Shown: positions 1 through 7,714 of the stretch, one piece after another
How the letters are laid out: every line of letters starts with the position of its first letter
Position numbering within the stretch: the stretch's first letter is position 1
NCBI RefSeq assembly: GCF_018390605.1
Contig: NZ_JAHBGD010000002.1
Coordinates: forward strand, 331,576 to 395,575
Length of the DNA stretch: 64,000 bases
Reading direction: 5' to 3'
Origin: Ancylobacter defluvii
GTDB lineage: Bacteria; Pseudomonadota; Alphaproteobacteria; Rhizobiales; Xanthobacteraceae
Translations under genes and position numbers: made by a program
Notes under the pieces: model-generated
The model's input: only the letters and a program-made list of their open reading frames with translations
What the model was told of the DNA's origin: nothing
Databases searched by the model: none

Positions 1-67
1 ACGGCGCCGCCACCAGGCCGGCGAGCGGGACGTTTTCCTGCCGTTCGAGCTTAAGCGGCATCGGCAT
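1..67 (-). CDS. ABC transporter permease, N-terminal fragment (cut by window edge)
   Basis: The reading frame opens at an ATG at 67 (a second in-frame ATG is at 61), overlaps the last codons of the ATP-binding gene, and runs off the left edge. Only about 22 residues are visible, starting MPMPLKLERQ. A start overlapping the end of an ATPase gene of the RbsA/YufO type is the usual position of the membrane permease of a nucleoside or simple-sugar importer. The permease identity is inferred from this context; the fragment has no diagnostic motif. Confidence 0.55.
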   Translation of the reverse strand, partial: MPMPLKLERQENVPLAGLVAAP

Positions 68-1697
68 CCTCCTGCGCCGGAGCCCCGTGCGCGCCGCCCA
101 TGGCGAGGCCGATCGCCTCGCGCGAGGTTTCCTCCACCGGCACCGGCTGGGTGAGCCGCCCCTCGCTCATCACCGCGATGCGGTCGGTGAATTCCAGCAA
201 TTCGTCGAGGTCCTGGCTGATCACCAGCACCGCGCAGCCTTCCGCCGCCTTCCGCCGCAGCGTGGTGCGGATGAAGCCGGCCGCCGCCGCGTCGACGCCC
301 CAGGTCGGCTGGTCGACCACCAGCAGCACCGGCTCGCGCAGCACCTCGCGGCCGATGACGAATTTCTGCAGATTGCCGCCGGACAGCCGCCGCGCCTTCG
401 GGTCCTTGCCGCCGAAGCGCACGTCGAAGCGCTTGACGATGTCGGCGAACATCGCATTCAGCACCGAGTGGCGAACGACGCCGTGGCGCACGATCCGCCC
501 GTCGCCATGGGTGGTCAGCAGCACGTTGTCGGAGAGCCGCATGTCCGGCGCCGCCGCGTGGCCGAGCCGCTCCTCCGGCACGAAGCCGGCCTTGAGCGCC
601 CGCCGCTCGGTCGGCCCCAGCGCGCCGGCCGGCGTGCGGTCGATGACGATCGCCTCCGCATCCTCGCCCCGCCGCTCGCCGGACAGCGCCTCGAACAGCG
701 TCGTCTGGCCGTTGCCCGCCACCCCGGCGATGCCGACGATCTCGCCGGCGCGGATCTCGAGGTTGATGGCGTGCAGCGCCGAGCCGCGCGAGCCGTCGCC
801 CTTGAGGGTGAGGTTCTTGATCAGCAGGCGCGGCTCGCCGAGCTCATGCGTCGCCACGCGCGGCGTGCGCGGCACCTCGGCACCCACCATCAACCGCGCG
901 AGGCTGGCCGAGCTCTCGCGGCGCGGATCGACCTCGGCGATGAATTTACCGCCGCGCAGCACCGTGGCGCGCTGGCACAGGCGGCGCACCTCGTCGAGCT
1001 TGTGCGAGATGAACAGCACCGCCCGTCCCTCGGCGGTGAGCAGGTCCACGGTGCGGAACAGGCTCTCGGATTCGTCCGGGGTGAGCACCGAGGTCGGCTC
1101 GTCGAGGATCAGCACCCGCGGATCGCCAAGCAGGCAGCGCACGATCTCCACCCGCTGCCGCTCGCCGACGGAAAGCTCGCCGACCCGCCGATGCGGCTCG
1201 ACCTCCAGCCCGTAGCGGCCGACGCAGTCCTCGATACGGGCGGCGAGCGCCGCCAGCGGCTCCCTGCCGGGCAGCCCGAGCGCGACGTTCTCCACCACGG
1301 TGAGCGCGTCGAACAGCGCGAAATGCTGGAACACCACGCCGATGCCCTTGGCGCGGGAGGCGGCCGGGTCGGGAAAGGTGATCGGCTCGCCCGCGAAGCG
1401 CAGCTCGCCGGAATCGGCCTGCAACAGGCCGCACATCATCTTCACCAGCGTCGACTTGCCGGCGCCGTTCTCGCCGAGCAGCGCATGCGTCTCGCCGGCA
1501 CGGATGGCGAGGCTCACATGGTCGTTCGCCACAAGGGCGCCGAAGCGCTTGGTGAGCCCGATCGCCTCCAGCACCGCCGGCGGCACGGCTCCAGAAGCGG
1601 CAGGATCGGAGGTGGCGATATCGGGCATGGCTTCACCGGACAAAGCTTTACCGGAGATCACTTCACCGGGCATGGCGCGTGTCCCGGCGGCTGTCAC
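51..1697 (-). CDS. Sugar/nucleoside ABC transporter ATP-binding protein (tandem ATPase)
   Basis: A 548-residue protein with two fused ABC ATPase domains, as in RbsA, XylG and YufO, the energising subunit of BMP/PnrA-type or sugar importers at the inner membrane. The first domain has a complete Walker A (GENGAGKST, about residues 75-83), an LSVGERQ signature and Walker B LILDEPTS. The second domain is degenerate in the usual way of the family: its Walker A is GVAGNGQTT without the lysine, its signature is SGGNLQK, and its Walker B reads DQPTWGVD. The permease gene overlaps its 3' end; no binding-protein gene is seen in the window. The first 35-40 residues are low-complexity and arise from an imperfect 15-bp repeat at about 1625-1675, so a later start is possible. 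The substrate cannot be read from sequence. Confidence 0.9.
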   Translation of the reverse strand: MTAAGTRAMPGEVISGKALSGEAMPDIATSDPAASGAVPPAVLEAIGLTKRFGALVANDHVSLAIRAGETHALLGENGAGKSTLVKMMCGLLQADSGELRFAGEPITFPDPAASRAKGIGVVFQHFALFDALTVVENVALGLPGREPLAALAARIEDCVGRYGLEVEPHRRVGELSVGERQRVEIVRCLLGDPRVLILDEPTSVLTPDESESLFRTVDLLTAEGRAVLFISHKLDEVRRLCQRATVLRGGKFIAEVDPRRESSASLARLMVGAEVPRTPRVATHELGEPRLLIKNLTLKGDGSRGSALHAINLEIRAGEIVGIAGVAGNGQTTLFEALSGERRGEDAEAIVIDRTPAGALGPTERRALKAGFVPEERLGHAAAPDMRLSDNVLLTTHGDGRIVRHGVVRHSVLNAMFADIVKRFDVRFGGKDPKARRLSGGNLQKFVIGREVLREPVLLVVDQPTWGVDAAAAGFIRTTLRRKAAEGCAVLVISQDLDELLEFTDRIAVMSEGRLTQPVPVEETSREAIGLAMGGAHGAPAQEDADAA

Positions 1698-1962
1698 CCC
1701 GCGTCGACGAACGCGCGGCAGCCATCCCTGGCGGAACCGGTCGGAGCGGGCAGCGATGTCTCATCCGGGCTCCACGGCAGATGCACTTTTAACAAGCATC
1801 GCATGCCGGGTAAGCGGAGCAAGTCCAAAGTCTGATCGCGGCTTGCGTGAATCTGCTCCAATTCACGGCAATTTCGTATTTTTCAGCAGGACGTCGCCAT
1901 CAGACGTTTCCACGCCGTTTTCCTCTCCCCATCGGGAAGAGCTGGCCCGCAAGGAGACCGCC

Positions 1963-2940
1963 TCAGGGAATCAGCACGCTCGATCCCGTGGTCTTGCGCC
2001 CTTCGAGCTCGCGATGCGCCTCGGCGGCATCGGCGAGCTTGTAGCGCTGGTTGACCGGGATCTTCACCACGCCCTTCAGCACGACGTCGAAGAGATCGGC
2101 GGCGTTGGCTTCCAGCGCCTCGCGGGTCGCCACATGGGTAAACAGCGTCGGGCGGCTCGCATAGAGCGAGCCCTTCTGCGACAGCGCGAACAGCGAGAAG
2201 TTCTGGATGGCGCCGGAGGCGTTGCCGAAGCTCACCCACATGCCGCGCGGGCGCAGGCAGTCCAGCGACGCCGGATAGGTCGCCTGCCCGACGCCGTCAT
2301 AGACCACGTCGCACAGCGCACCTTCGGTGATCTCCTTCACCCGCGCCGCGAAGTCCTCCTTGGTGTAGTCGATGGTGTAGGCGGCGCCCGCCTCGCGGGC
2401 GATGGCGCATTTCTCCGGCGAGCCGGCAGTGCCGATCACCGTGGCGCCGAGATGGTTCGCCCATTGGCAGAGAATCTGCCCGACGCCGCCGGCGGCCGCC
2501 TGCACCAGCACCACGTCGCCGGCCTTCACCGGGTAGGTCTGGCGCAGCAGGTAGCGGGCGGTCATGCCCTTGAGCATCATGGCGGCGGCGGTGGCATCGT
2601 CGATGCCGTCGGGCAGCTTCACCAGCGTCGTCGTCGGCATCACCCGCTCGGCGCAATAGGCGCCCAGCGCGGTGCCATAGGCCACGCGGTCGCCGCGCTT
2701 GAAGCCGGTGACGCCCTCGCCCACCGCCTCGATCACGCCGGCCGCCTCGTTGCCGGGCGTGAACGGCAGCCCGCCCGCCGGCGCATACAGGCCGGAGCGG
2801 AAATAGGTATCGATGAAGTTCAGCCCGATGGCGGTGTGGCGCAGCCGCACCTCGCCCGGCCCCGGCGCGCCGACTTCCACGTCCTCGACCTTCAGCACCT
2901 CGGGTCCGCCGACCTCGTGCACGCGCACCGCCAACACCAT
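1963..2940 (-). CDS. qor: NADPH:quinone oxidoreductase, zinc-independent MDR family
   Basis: A 325-residue medium-chain dehydrogenase/reductase of the quinone oxidoreductase (QorA) group, a cytosolic NADPH-dependent one-electron reductase of quinones. The sequence shows the GroES-like N-terminal fold with GNEAAGVIEAVGEGV and the Rossmann nucleotide motif AAAGGVGQILCQWA at roughly residues 145-160. The cysteine cluster of zinc-binding members is missing, as expected for this subgroup. The ATG at 2940 is preferred because GGAG lies 8 bases upstream; a GTG three codons earlier is possible. It is followed at a distance by the ABC operon and preceded by pcs on the same strand with a 28-bp gap, so pcs and qor may be cotranscribed. 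Confidence 0.9.
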   Translation of the reverse strand: MVLAVRVHEVGGPEVLKVEDVEVGAPGPGEVRLRHTAIGLNFIDTYFRSGLYAPAGGLPFTPGNEAAGVIEAVGEGVTGFKRGDRVAYGTALGAYCAERVMPTTTLVKLPDGIDDATAAAMMLKGMTARYLLRQTYPVKAGDVVLVQAAAGGVGQILCQWANHLGATVIGTAGSPEKCAIAREAGAAYTIDYTKEDFAARVKEITEGALCDVVYDGVGQATYPASLDCLRPRGMWVSFGNASGAIQNFSLFALSQKGSLYASRPTLFTHVATREALEANAADLFDVVLKGVVKIPVNQRYKLADAAEAHRELEGRKTTGSSVLIP

Positions 2941-2968
2941 GGAACTCACTCCGGAAAGATCGAGAAGG

Positions 2969-3694
2969 TCACGAAGCCCGGCGCCGCGACGGCACCAGCC
3001 CGAACAGCAGGAAATACAGGCCGACGAGGCAGAGGCCGACGCTGACGAAGGTCGGCGGCGCCAGCCGCTCGATCACCGCCGTCGCCGCAAGCAGCGCCCA
3101 CAGCGCCAGCAGCCCGATGGTCAGCAGCCGCCCCCGCACCACCCGGAACGGGTGCACGAACTTGATCGGCAGGAAGGTTGCCGCCGACAGGAAGGCGATG
3201 AGGGCGGCGATGACGTAGCCGTTCATCGGCAGCAGGAAGAAGTAGAACACCACCAGGTTCCACACCGCCGGGAAGCCCTGGAAATACTTGTCCTCGGTCT
3301 TCATGTTGGTGTCGGCGAAATACAGCGCGCTGGTGAGCAGGATCGCCGCGCTGGCCGGCACGGCGAGCCAGGTCGGCATCAGCCCGCCGGTCGCCACCGC
3401 GAAGGCCGGGACCAGCACATAGGTGAGGTAGTCGACCACGAGGTCGAGCGTCTCGCCCGACCAGCGCGGCAGCACCTCCACCACCCGCACCTTGCGGGCG
3501 ATCGAGCCGTCGATGCCGTCGACGAACAAGGCGGCGCCGAGCCAGGCGAACATCAGCGCCCAATTGCCCTCGACGGCGGCGATCAGGGCCAGCAGGCCGA
3601 GCACCGCGCCGGTGGCGGTGAAGACATGAACCGCGAAGGCCAGCGTCTGCTGACGCGTCGGCCTCTCGGCAAAAGGTTTAGCGGACACCGCCAC
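2969..3694 (-). CDS. pcs: Phosphatidylcholine synthase
   Basis: This membrane enzyme condenses choline with CDP-diacylglycerol to give phosphatidylcholine and CMP, the one-step route typical of rhizobia and relatives. It belongs to the CDP-alcohol phosphatidyltransferase family. The altered signature of Pcs is visible: DGIDGSIARKV, then about a dozen residues to G, followed by two aspartates in DLVVDY. Six to eight hydrophobic segments follow. Start choice is open: a GTG at 3694 with GGGAG upstream matches the family's N-terminus, while an ATG at 3757 adds about 20 unconserved residues without a ribosome binding site. The product runs to about 241 residues from the GTG. Confidence 0.92.
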   Translation of the reverse strand: MAVSAKPFAERPTRQQTLAFAVHVFTATGAVLGLLALIAAVEGNWALMFAWLGAALFVDGIDGSIARKVRVVEVLPRWSGETLDLVVDYLTYVLVPAFAVATGGLMPTWLAVPASAAILLTSALYFADTNMKTEDKYFQGFPAVWNLVVFYFFLLPMNGYVIAALIAFLSAATFLPIKFVHPFRVVRGRLLTIGLLALWALLAATAVIERLAPPTFVSVGLCLVGLYFLLFGLVPSRRRAS

Positions 3695-3861
3695 TGGTGG
3701 TTCTCCCAAGGCCGCGACGCGAGACCGGCCGGCATGTTCTTCGTCGACGTCGCGCATATATCACGCCCGTACCGATCCGCATGGACAGACCGCGTTGCCC
3801 TCGCTTATCCCACACTCATGCCCGGCCTTATAGCCCCGCACAACACAAGATGGAGGCCTCG

Positions 3862-5151
3862 ATGGAGCCGCACCTCGCATCCGCGCCGCAAAACCCAACG
3901 CCCGCATTGGTCGAAGGTTCACCGGTGGCGGTGGTCGGCGCCGGCGCCGCGGGGATGATCGCCGCCCTCGCCCTTGCCGGCGAAGGGCTCGACGTGGCGC
4001 TGATCGGCCCGCCGCGCCGGCGCGACGCCCGCACCACCGCGCTGATGGATGGCTCGGTGCGCGCGCTCGATGCGCTCGGCGTATGGCCGCGCCTCGCCGG
4101 CCGGGGCTCGGCGCAAAAGGTCTCGCCGCTGCGGGTCATGCGCCTCGTCGATGATACCCACCGCCTGTGGCGCGCCCCGGAGGTGAGCTTCGAGGCGGGC
4201 GAGCTCGGCCTGCCGGCCTTCGCCTGGAACGTCGAGAACGAGCCGCTGCTGACGGCGCTGGAGGCGAGCGTCGCCGCCGCGCCGCGAATCACCCGCGTCG
4301 AGGCCAGCGTCACAGCCGTGTCGGATGCCGCCGACGCGGCGACGCTTGCCCTCGACGATGGCCGCTCGCTGGTCGCCGCCCTGGTGGTCGCCGCCGATGG
4401 GCGCGACTCGCCCTGCCGCGCCGCCGCCGGCATCGGCCTACGCGCGCGGGACTACCCGCAGGTCGCGGTGACCGCGACGCTGTCGCATGACCGCCCGCAT
4501 CGCGACATCTCCACCGAGTTCCACACCCCGACCGGCCCGTTCACGCTGGTGCCGCTGCCCGGCAACCGCACCAGCATCGTCTGCGTCGTCGCGCCGAAGG
4601 ATGCCGAGGCGCTGATGGCGCTCGACGAGGCCGGTTTCTCGCGCGAAATGGAGCGCCGCGCCCATTCGCTGCTCGGCAAGATGCGGCTCGACGGCCGGCG
4701 CGGCGCCTTCCCGCTCGGCTCCCGCACCGCCGAGCGCTTCGCCAGCGGCCGCATCTTCCTGCTTGGCGAGGCGGCACACATCATCCCGCCGATCGGCGCC
4801 CAGGGGCTGAATCTCGGCATCCGCGACGCCGCCACCCTCGCCGAGCTCGCCGGCCAGGCCCGCCGCGCCGGGCATGACATCGCCGGCGCCGACGTCGCCA
4901 CCGCCTATGAGCGCCGCCGCACGGCGGATGTGGAAAGCCGCAGCCTCGCCGTCGACCTGTTCAACCGCTCGCTGCTCACCGATTTTCTGCCCGTCCAGGG
5001 GGTGCGCGGGCTGGGACTGTGGGCGCTCGGCCGGTCGGCGACGCTGCGCCGCCTCGTCATGCGCGAGGGGGTCGGCCCCAGCCGCGACGTGCCGCCGCTG
5101 ATGCGCGCTGCTGCCTCCGGCCTGACATCGGGCACGAACAACGTCGCTTAA
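3862..5151 (+). CDS. UbiH/UbiF/COQ6-family FAD-dependent monooxygenase
   Basis: A 429-residue flavoprotein hydroxylase of the ubiquinone-biosynthesis group, which hydroxylates the aromatic ring of the quinone precursor at the membrane. The FAD dinucleotide motif VVGAGAAGMIAALALAGEG is near the N-terminus, the DG motif (AADGRDSPCR) is in the middle, and the C-terminal flavin motif reads LGEAAHIIPPIGAQGLN, with Glu where many hydroxylases have Asp, a variant I recall from rhizobial members. GGAGG at 3852-3856 sits five bases before the ATG at 3862, which favours this start over the in-frame ATG at 3850. It is divergent from pcs and converges on the AEC transporter. Which ring position it hydroxylates (UbiH, UbiF, UbiL) is undetermined. 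Confidence 0.85.
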   Translation: MEPHLASAPQNPTPALVEGSPVAVVGAGAAGMIAALALAGEGLDVALIGPPRRRDARTTALMDGSVRALDALGVWPRLAGRGSAQKVSPLRVMRLVDDTHRLWRAPEVSFEAGELGLPAFAWNVENEPLLTALEASVAAAPRITRVEASVTAVSDAADAATLALDDGRSLVAALVVAADGRDSPCRAAAGIGLRARDYPQVAVTATLSHDRPHRDISTEFHTPTGPFTLVPLPGNRTSIVCVVAPKDAEALMALDEAGFSREMERRAHSLLGKMRLDGRRGAFPLGSRTAERFASGRIFLLGEAAHIIPPIGAQGLNLGIRDAATLAELAGQARRAGHDIAGADVATAYERRRTADVESRSLAVDLFNRSLLTDFLPVQGVRGLGLWALGRSATLRRLVMREGVGPSRDVPPLMRAAASGLTSGTNNVA

Positions 5152-5163
5152 TAAGCTGATTTA

Positions 5164-6120
5164 TCAGTTGAACCCATGCGGCAGCATGTCGTGCTGCACC
5201 GCATAGAGCAGCGCGGTGACGGTCGCCACCGACACCACGGTGCCGATCAGCACGCCACCGGAGGCGCCTTCGACATAGGTCTCGTACTGCTTGGCCATGA
5301 TGAAGGCATTGAGCGCCGGCGGCAGCCCGGCCATCAGCACCGCGGTCGCCACCCATACCGGAGAGAAGCCGCCCACCAGCATCAGCACGGTGAACACCAG
5401 CAGCGGGTGAACCAGCAGTTTGATGGCGATGAGGAACGGCACCTCGCCGGAGACCTTGCCCATCGGGCGCAGCGCCACCGAGACGCCGAGGGTGAACAAC
5501 GCGCAGGGCGCCGCCGCGTTCTTCAGGAATTCCAGCATGCGGTCGATCGCCGCCGGCGGGTGGAACTCGATGGCGGCAGAAAGCACGCCGAGAAAGGTGG
5601 CGACGTTGAAAGGATGCGTCACCACCCGCCGCACCACATACCTGAGCGTCGCTCCCAGCGAGCGCTTGTCGCGCCCGCCCAGTGCCATCAGCAGCGGCAC
5701 CACGGTGAAGAAGAACAGGCTGTCGAACACGAAGATCAGCGCGGTAGGCACCGAGGCGGCCGCCCCCAGGGCGCCGAGAGTCAGCCCCGGCCCCATATAG
5801 CCGACATTGGAATAGGAGCCGACGATGGCCGAGATCGTCGCTTCCGGCAGGTTGCGGCGCAGCCAGAGCCCGACGGCGAGCGACAGCGCGAAGCAGGTCG
5901 CGGTAGAAAGCGTCGTCACCAGAATGAAGCGGCCATTGGCCAGTTCGTGGAACGGCGTGCGCGCCACCAGCGAGTAGAACAGCGCCGGCAGCGCCACATA
6001 GATGATGAAGAAGCTCAGCCAGGCGAGCCCGCTCTCCGGGATGCGCGCGATCTTGCCGCAGCCGAGGCCGAGGAAGATCACTCCGAAGAAGGGAAGCGCA
6101 AGCGCGAGGACGTCGGCCAT
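5164..6120 (-). CDS. AEC family transporter (auxin-efflux-carrier-like permease)
   Basis: A 318-residue inner-membrane protein with about ten hydrophobic segments spread over its length and few charged stretches, in the pattern of the AEC/membrane transport protein family, whose bacterial members export or import small organic acids and similar metabolites. Family-like features include the N-terminal ALPFFGVIFLGLGCGK, the proline-containing helix near VALPALFYSLV, and the C-terminal segment VLMAGLPPALNAFIMA. Its stop is 12 bp from the stop of the convergent UbiH-family gene. No substrate can be assigned. Confidence 0.88.
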   Translation of the reverse strand: MADVLALALPFFGVIFLGLGCGKIARIPESGLAWLSFFIIYVALPALFYSLVARTPFHELANGRFILVTTLSTATCFALSLAVGLWLRRNLPEATISAIVGSYSNVGYMGPGLTLGALGAAASVPTALIFVFDSLFFFTVVPLLMALGGRDKRSLGATLRYVVRRVVTHPFNVATFLGVLSAAIEFHPPAAIDRMLEFLKNAAAPCALFTLGVSVALRPMGKVSGEVPFLIAIKLLVHPLLVFTVLMLVGGFSPVWVATAVLMAGLPPALNAFIMAKQYETYVEGASGGVLIGTVVSVATVTALLYAVQHDMLPHGFN

Positions 6121-6303
6121 GCGCGTTGGCTATCGGCTCACCGCGGCGCGGTCAATCGCCACAACGTCCGGCACGCCGGTTGCTTGCTCATCCACAGCAG
6201 AACTAGGCCTAAGGTAGCATCCTCTTCCGCAGCACGAGTACTGCTAAAGTTGACATCATCGCACCCGGCGCTTAGGGCTCACCCGCGCGGAAAGGCGAAC
6301 GAT

Positions 6304-6639
6304 ATGGATATGAAGGAACGCAGCGCCAAGTACCGCATCGGCCAGGTGGTACGCCACCGCCACTTCCCGTTTCGCGGCGTGGTGTTCGATGTGGACCCGG
6401 AGTTCGCCAACACCGACGAGTGGTGGGAATCGATCCCCGAGCACATGCGCCCGTCCAAGGACCAGCCCTTCTACCACCTGCTGGCCGAGAACGCCGACAC
6501 CGAATATGTCGCCTATGTCTCCGAGCAGAATCTCGAACCCGACACCTCCGGCGAGCCGGTGCGCCATCCCCAGGTCGAGGAAATGCTCGCCGCCGATGGC
6601 GATGGCGGCTGGCGGGTGAAGAGCGACCGGCTGCAATAG
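6304..6639 (+). CDS. hspQ: Heat shock protein HspQ (YccV-like hemimethylated-DNA-binding domain)
   Basis: A 111-residue protein matching HspQ/YccV almost end to end: YRIGQVVRHRHFPFRGVVFD, then WWESIPEHMRPSKDQPFYH and YVAYVSEQNLEPD. In Escherichia coli HspQ modulates Lon-dependent proteolysis and binds hemimethylated oriC DNA; in alphaproteobacteria it is usually annotated as a heat-shock protein. The ATG at 6304 has AAGG about 8 bases upstream. It stands alone, divergent from the AEC transporter, and a strong bidirectional terminator at 6689-6723 closes it. Confidence 0.93.
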   Translation: MDMKERSAKYRIGQVVRHRHFPFRGVVFDVDPEFANTDEWWESIPEHMRPSKDQPFYHLLAENADTEYVAYVSEQNLEPDTSGEPVRHPQVEEMLAADGDGGWRVKSDRLQ

Positions 6640-6688
6640 CCCCGCCCCTCCCCAGGGGTCGCCTCGCCGAAGAATGCCTCGACAATGA

Positions 6689-6723
6689 AAAATGCCCGGT
6701 CCTCGCGAGAGGCCGGGCATTTT
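6689..6723. terminator. Bidirectional rho-independent terminator between hspQ and the IalB gene
   Basis: A hairpin with an AAAATGCCCGG arm and its complement CCGGGCATTTT, enclosing a further CCTC/GAGG stem and a small GCGA loop. A-rich and T-rich flanks occur on both sides, so it can stop hspQ transcription from the left and the convergent IalB gene from the right. Confidence 0.88.
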
Positions 6724-6761
6724 CGTTGGCGTCGCGCCTTCCGGGTGCGGAAGCGCCGGCG

Positions 6762-7529
6762 TCACTGCGCCGGCTGGGCGCCCTTCAGCTTCTCGGCGCC
6801 GAGCTTCTCCAGCCCCTGCTTGGTGGCCTGCTCGCGCGCATCCGCCTGGGCCTTCAGCTGCTCTTGGCGGGCCTTTACCTGGTCCTGGATCTTCTTGACC
6901 TGCTCTTCGAAGACCTTCGGATCGGTATCGCCGCCGTCATAGACCTTGGCGAAATCGCCGAGGCCGATCGGGTAATTGATCAGCCGGCCGACCGCGTTGG
7001 CGGCCTGGATGGTCAGGCCCGGAGCCTTCTTCATGCGGGCGATGAACTCGTCGTCAACCTGCAGGTCGCCGCGGCAGGTGCGCTCGTCGCACATGATGTA
7101 GGTGCCGAGGATCGGCTGCTCGTTGGCCAGCGCCACGCGGAAGCCCTGGCGCAGCAGCACGCCGGTCGGGAAGGAGACGGTGAAGAACTTCTTCGGGTCG
7201 TCCTTCACTTCGAAGATGCCGAAGCGGACCAGGAATTGCCCGGTGTCGGTGATGATGCTCTGCTCGTAGTTGCAGACCTTCTTGTTGATCTGCGGATTGT
7301 CCTCGCAGCGCTTCACCCACGGGATCGGGATGGCGGGGATCTGCGGGGCGGCCTGCTGCTGCGGTGCCGGCGCCTGGGCATTGGCGGCCGGAGCGGCGGG
7401 CTTGGCCGCCGGCTTCTGCTGCGCCTGGGCGAAGGCCGGGCCGGCGCCGGCAAGAGCGAGCAGCAGGGCAGCTCCGGCGACCTTGCGCGCGAGGCGCGAC
7501 TGCGGCGCGGGAAACGAGCGTCTGATCAT
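6762..7529 (-). CDS. Invasion-associated locus B (IalB) family protein, exported
   Basis: A 255-residue exported protein. The start at 7529 gives a classical signal peptide (MIRRSFPAPQSRLARKVAGA, hydrophobic core, then AFAQA). A linker of about 35 residues rich in Ala, Pro and Gln follows, then the IalB domain with paired cysteines (WVKRCEDN, KKVCNYEQ, YIMCDERTCRGDL). The C-terminal 60 residues form a charged, Gln/Lys-rich helix likely to be a coiled coil (KIQDQVKARQEQLKAQ). IalB of Bartonella affects erythrocyte invasion, but the family is common in free-living Rhizobiales, where its role is unknown. Confidence 0.88.
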   Translation of the reverse strand: MIRRSFPAPQSRLARKVAGAALLLALAGAGPAFAQAQQKPAAKPAAPAANAQAPAPQQQAAPQIPAIPIPWVKRCEDNPQINKKVCNYEQSIITDTGQFLVRFGIFEVKDDPKKFFTVSFPTGVLLRQGFRVALANEQPILGTYIMCDERTCRGDLQVDDEFIARMKKAPGLTIQAANAVGRLINYPIGLGDFAKVYDGGDTDPKVFEEQVKKIQDQVKARQEQLKAQADAREQATKQGLEKLGAEKLKGAQPAQ

Positions 7530-7714
7530 ATCAAGTTCCTGTCGTGCGAACCGCGGCATAGGCTACGGCGACGGACGCCTTGGCGCCTCTGGGAAGACGA
7601 GGCTGTCTCCCGTTCAAATGCGGCAAGACAGTGGCTCATGGCGCGGCCGGCGTCCATTCTGTTATCAGTGGCGCGACCAATCCGGAGCGAATCCGTCGCA
7701 AGGAAACAGCAAGC

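Noticed and set aside
4740..4830. Glu in place of Asp in the FAD motif of the UbiH-family protein
   Set aside because: I recall this LGEAAH variant from rhizobial members of the family, so it is not unusual.
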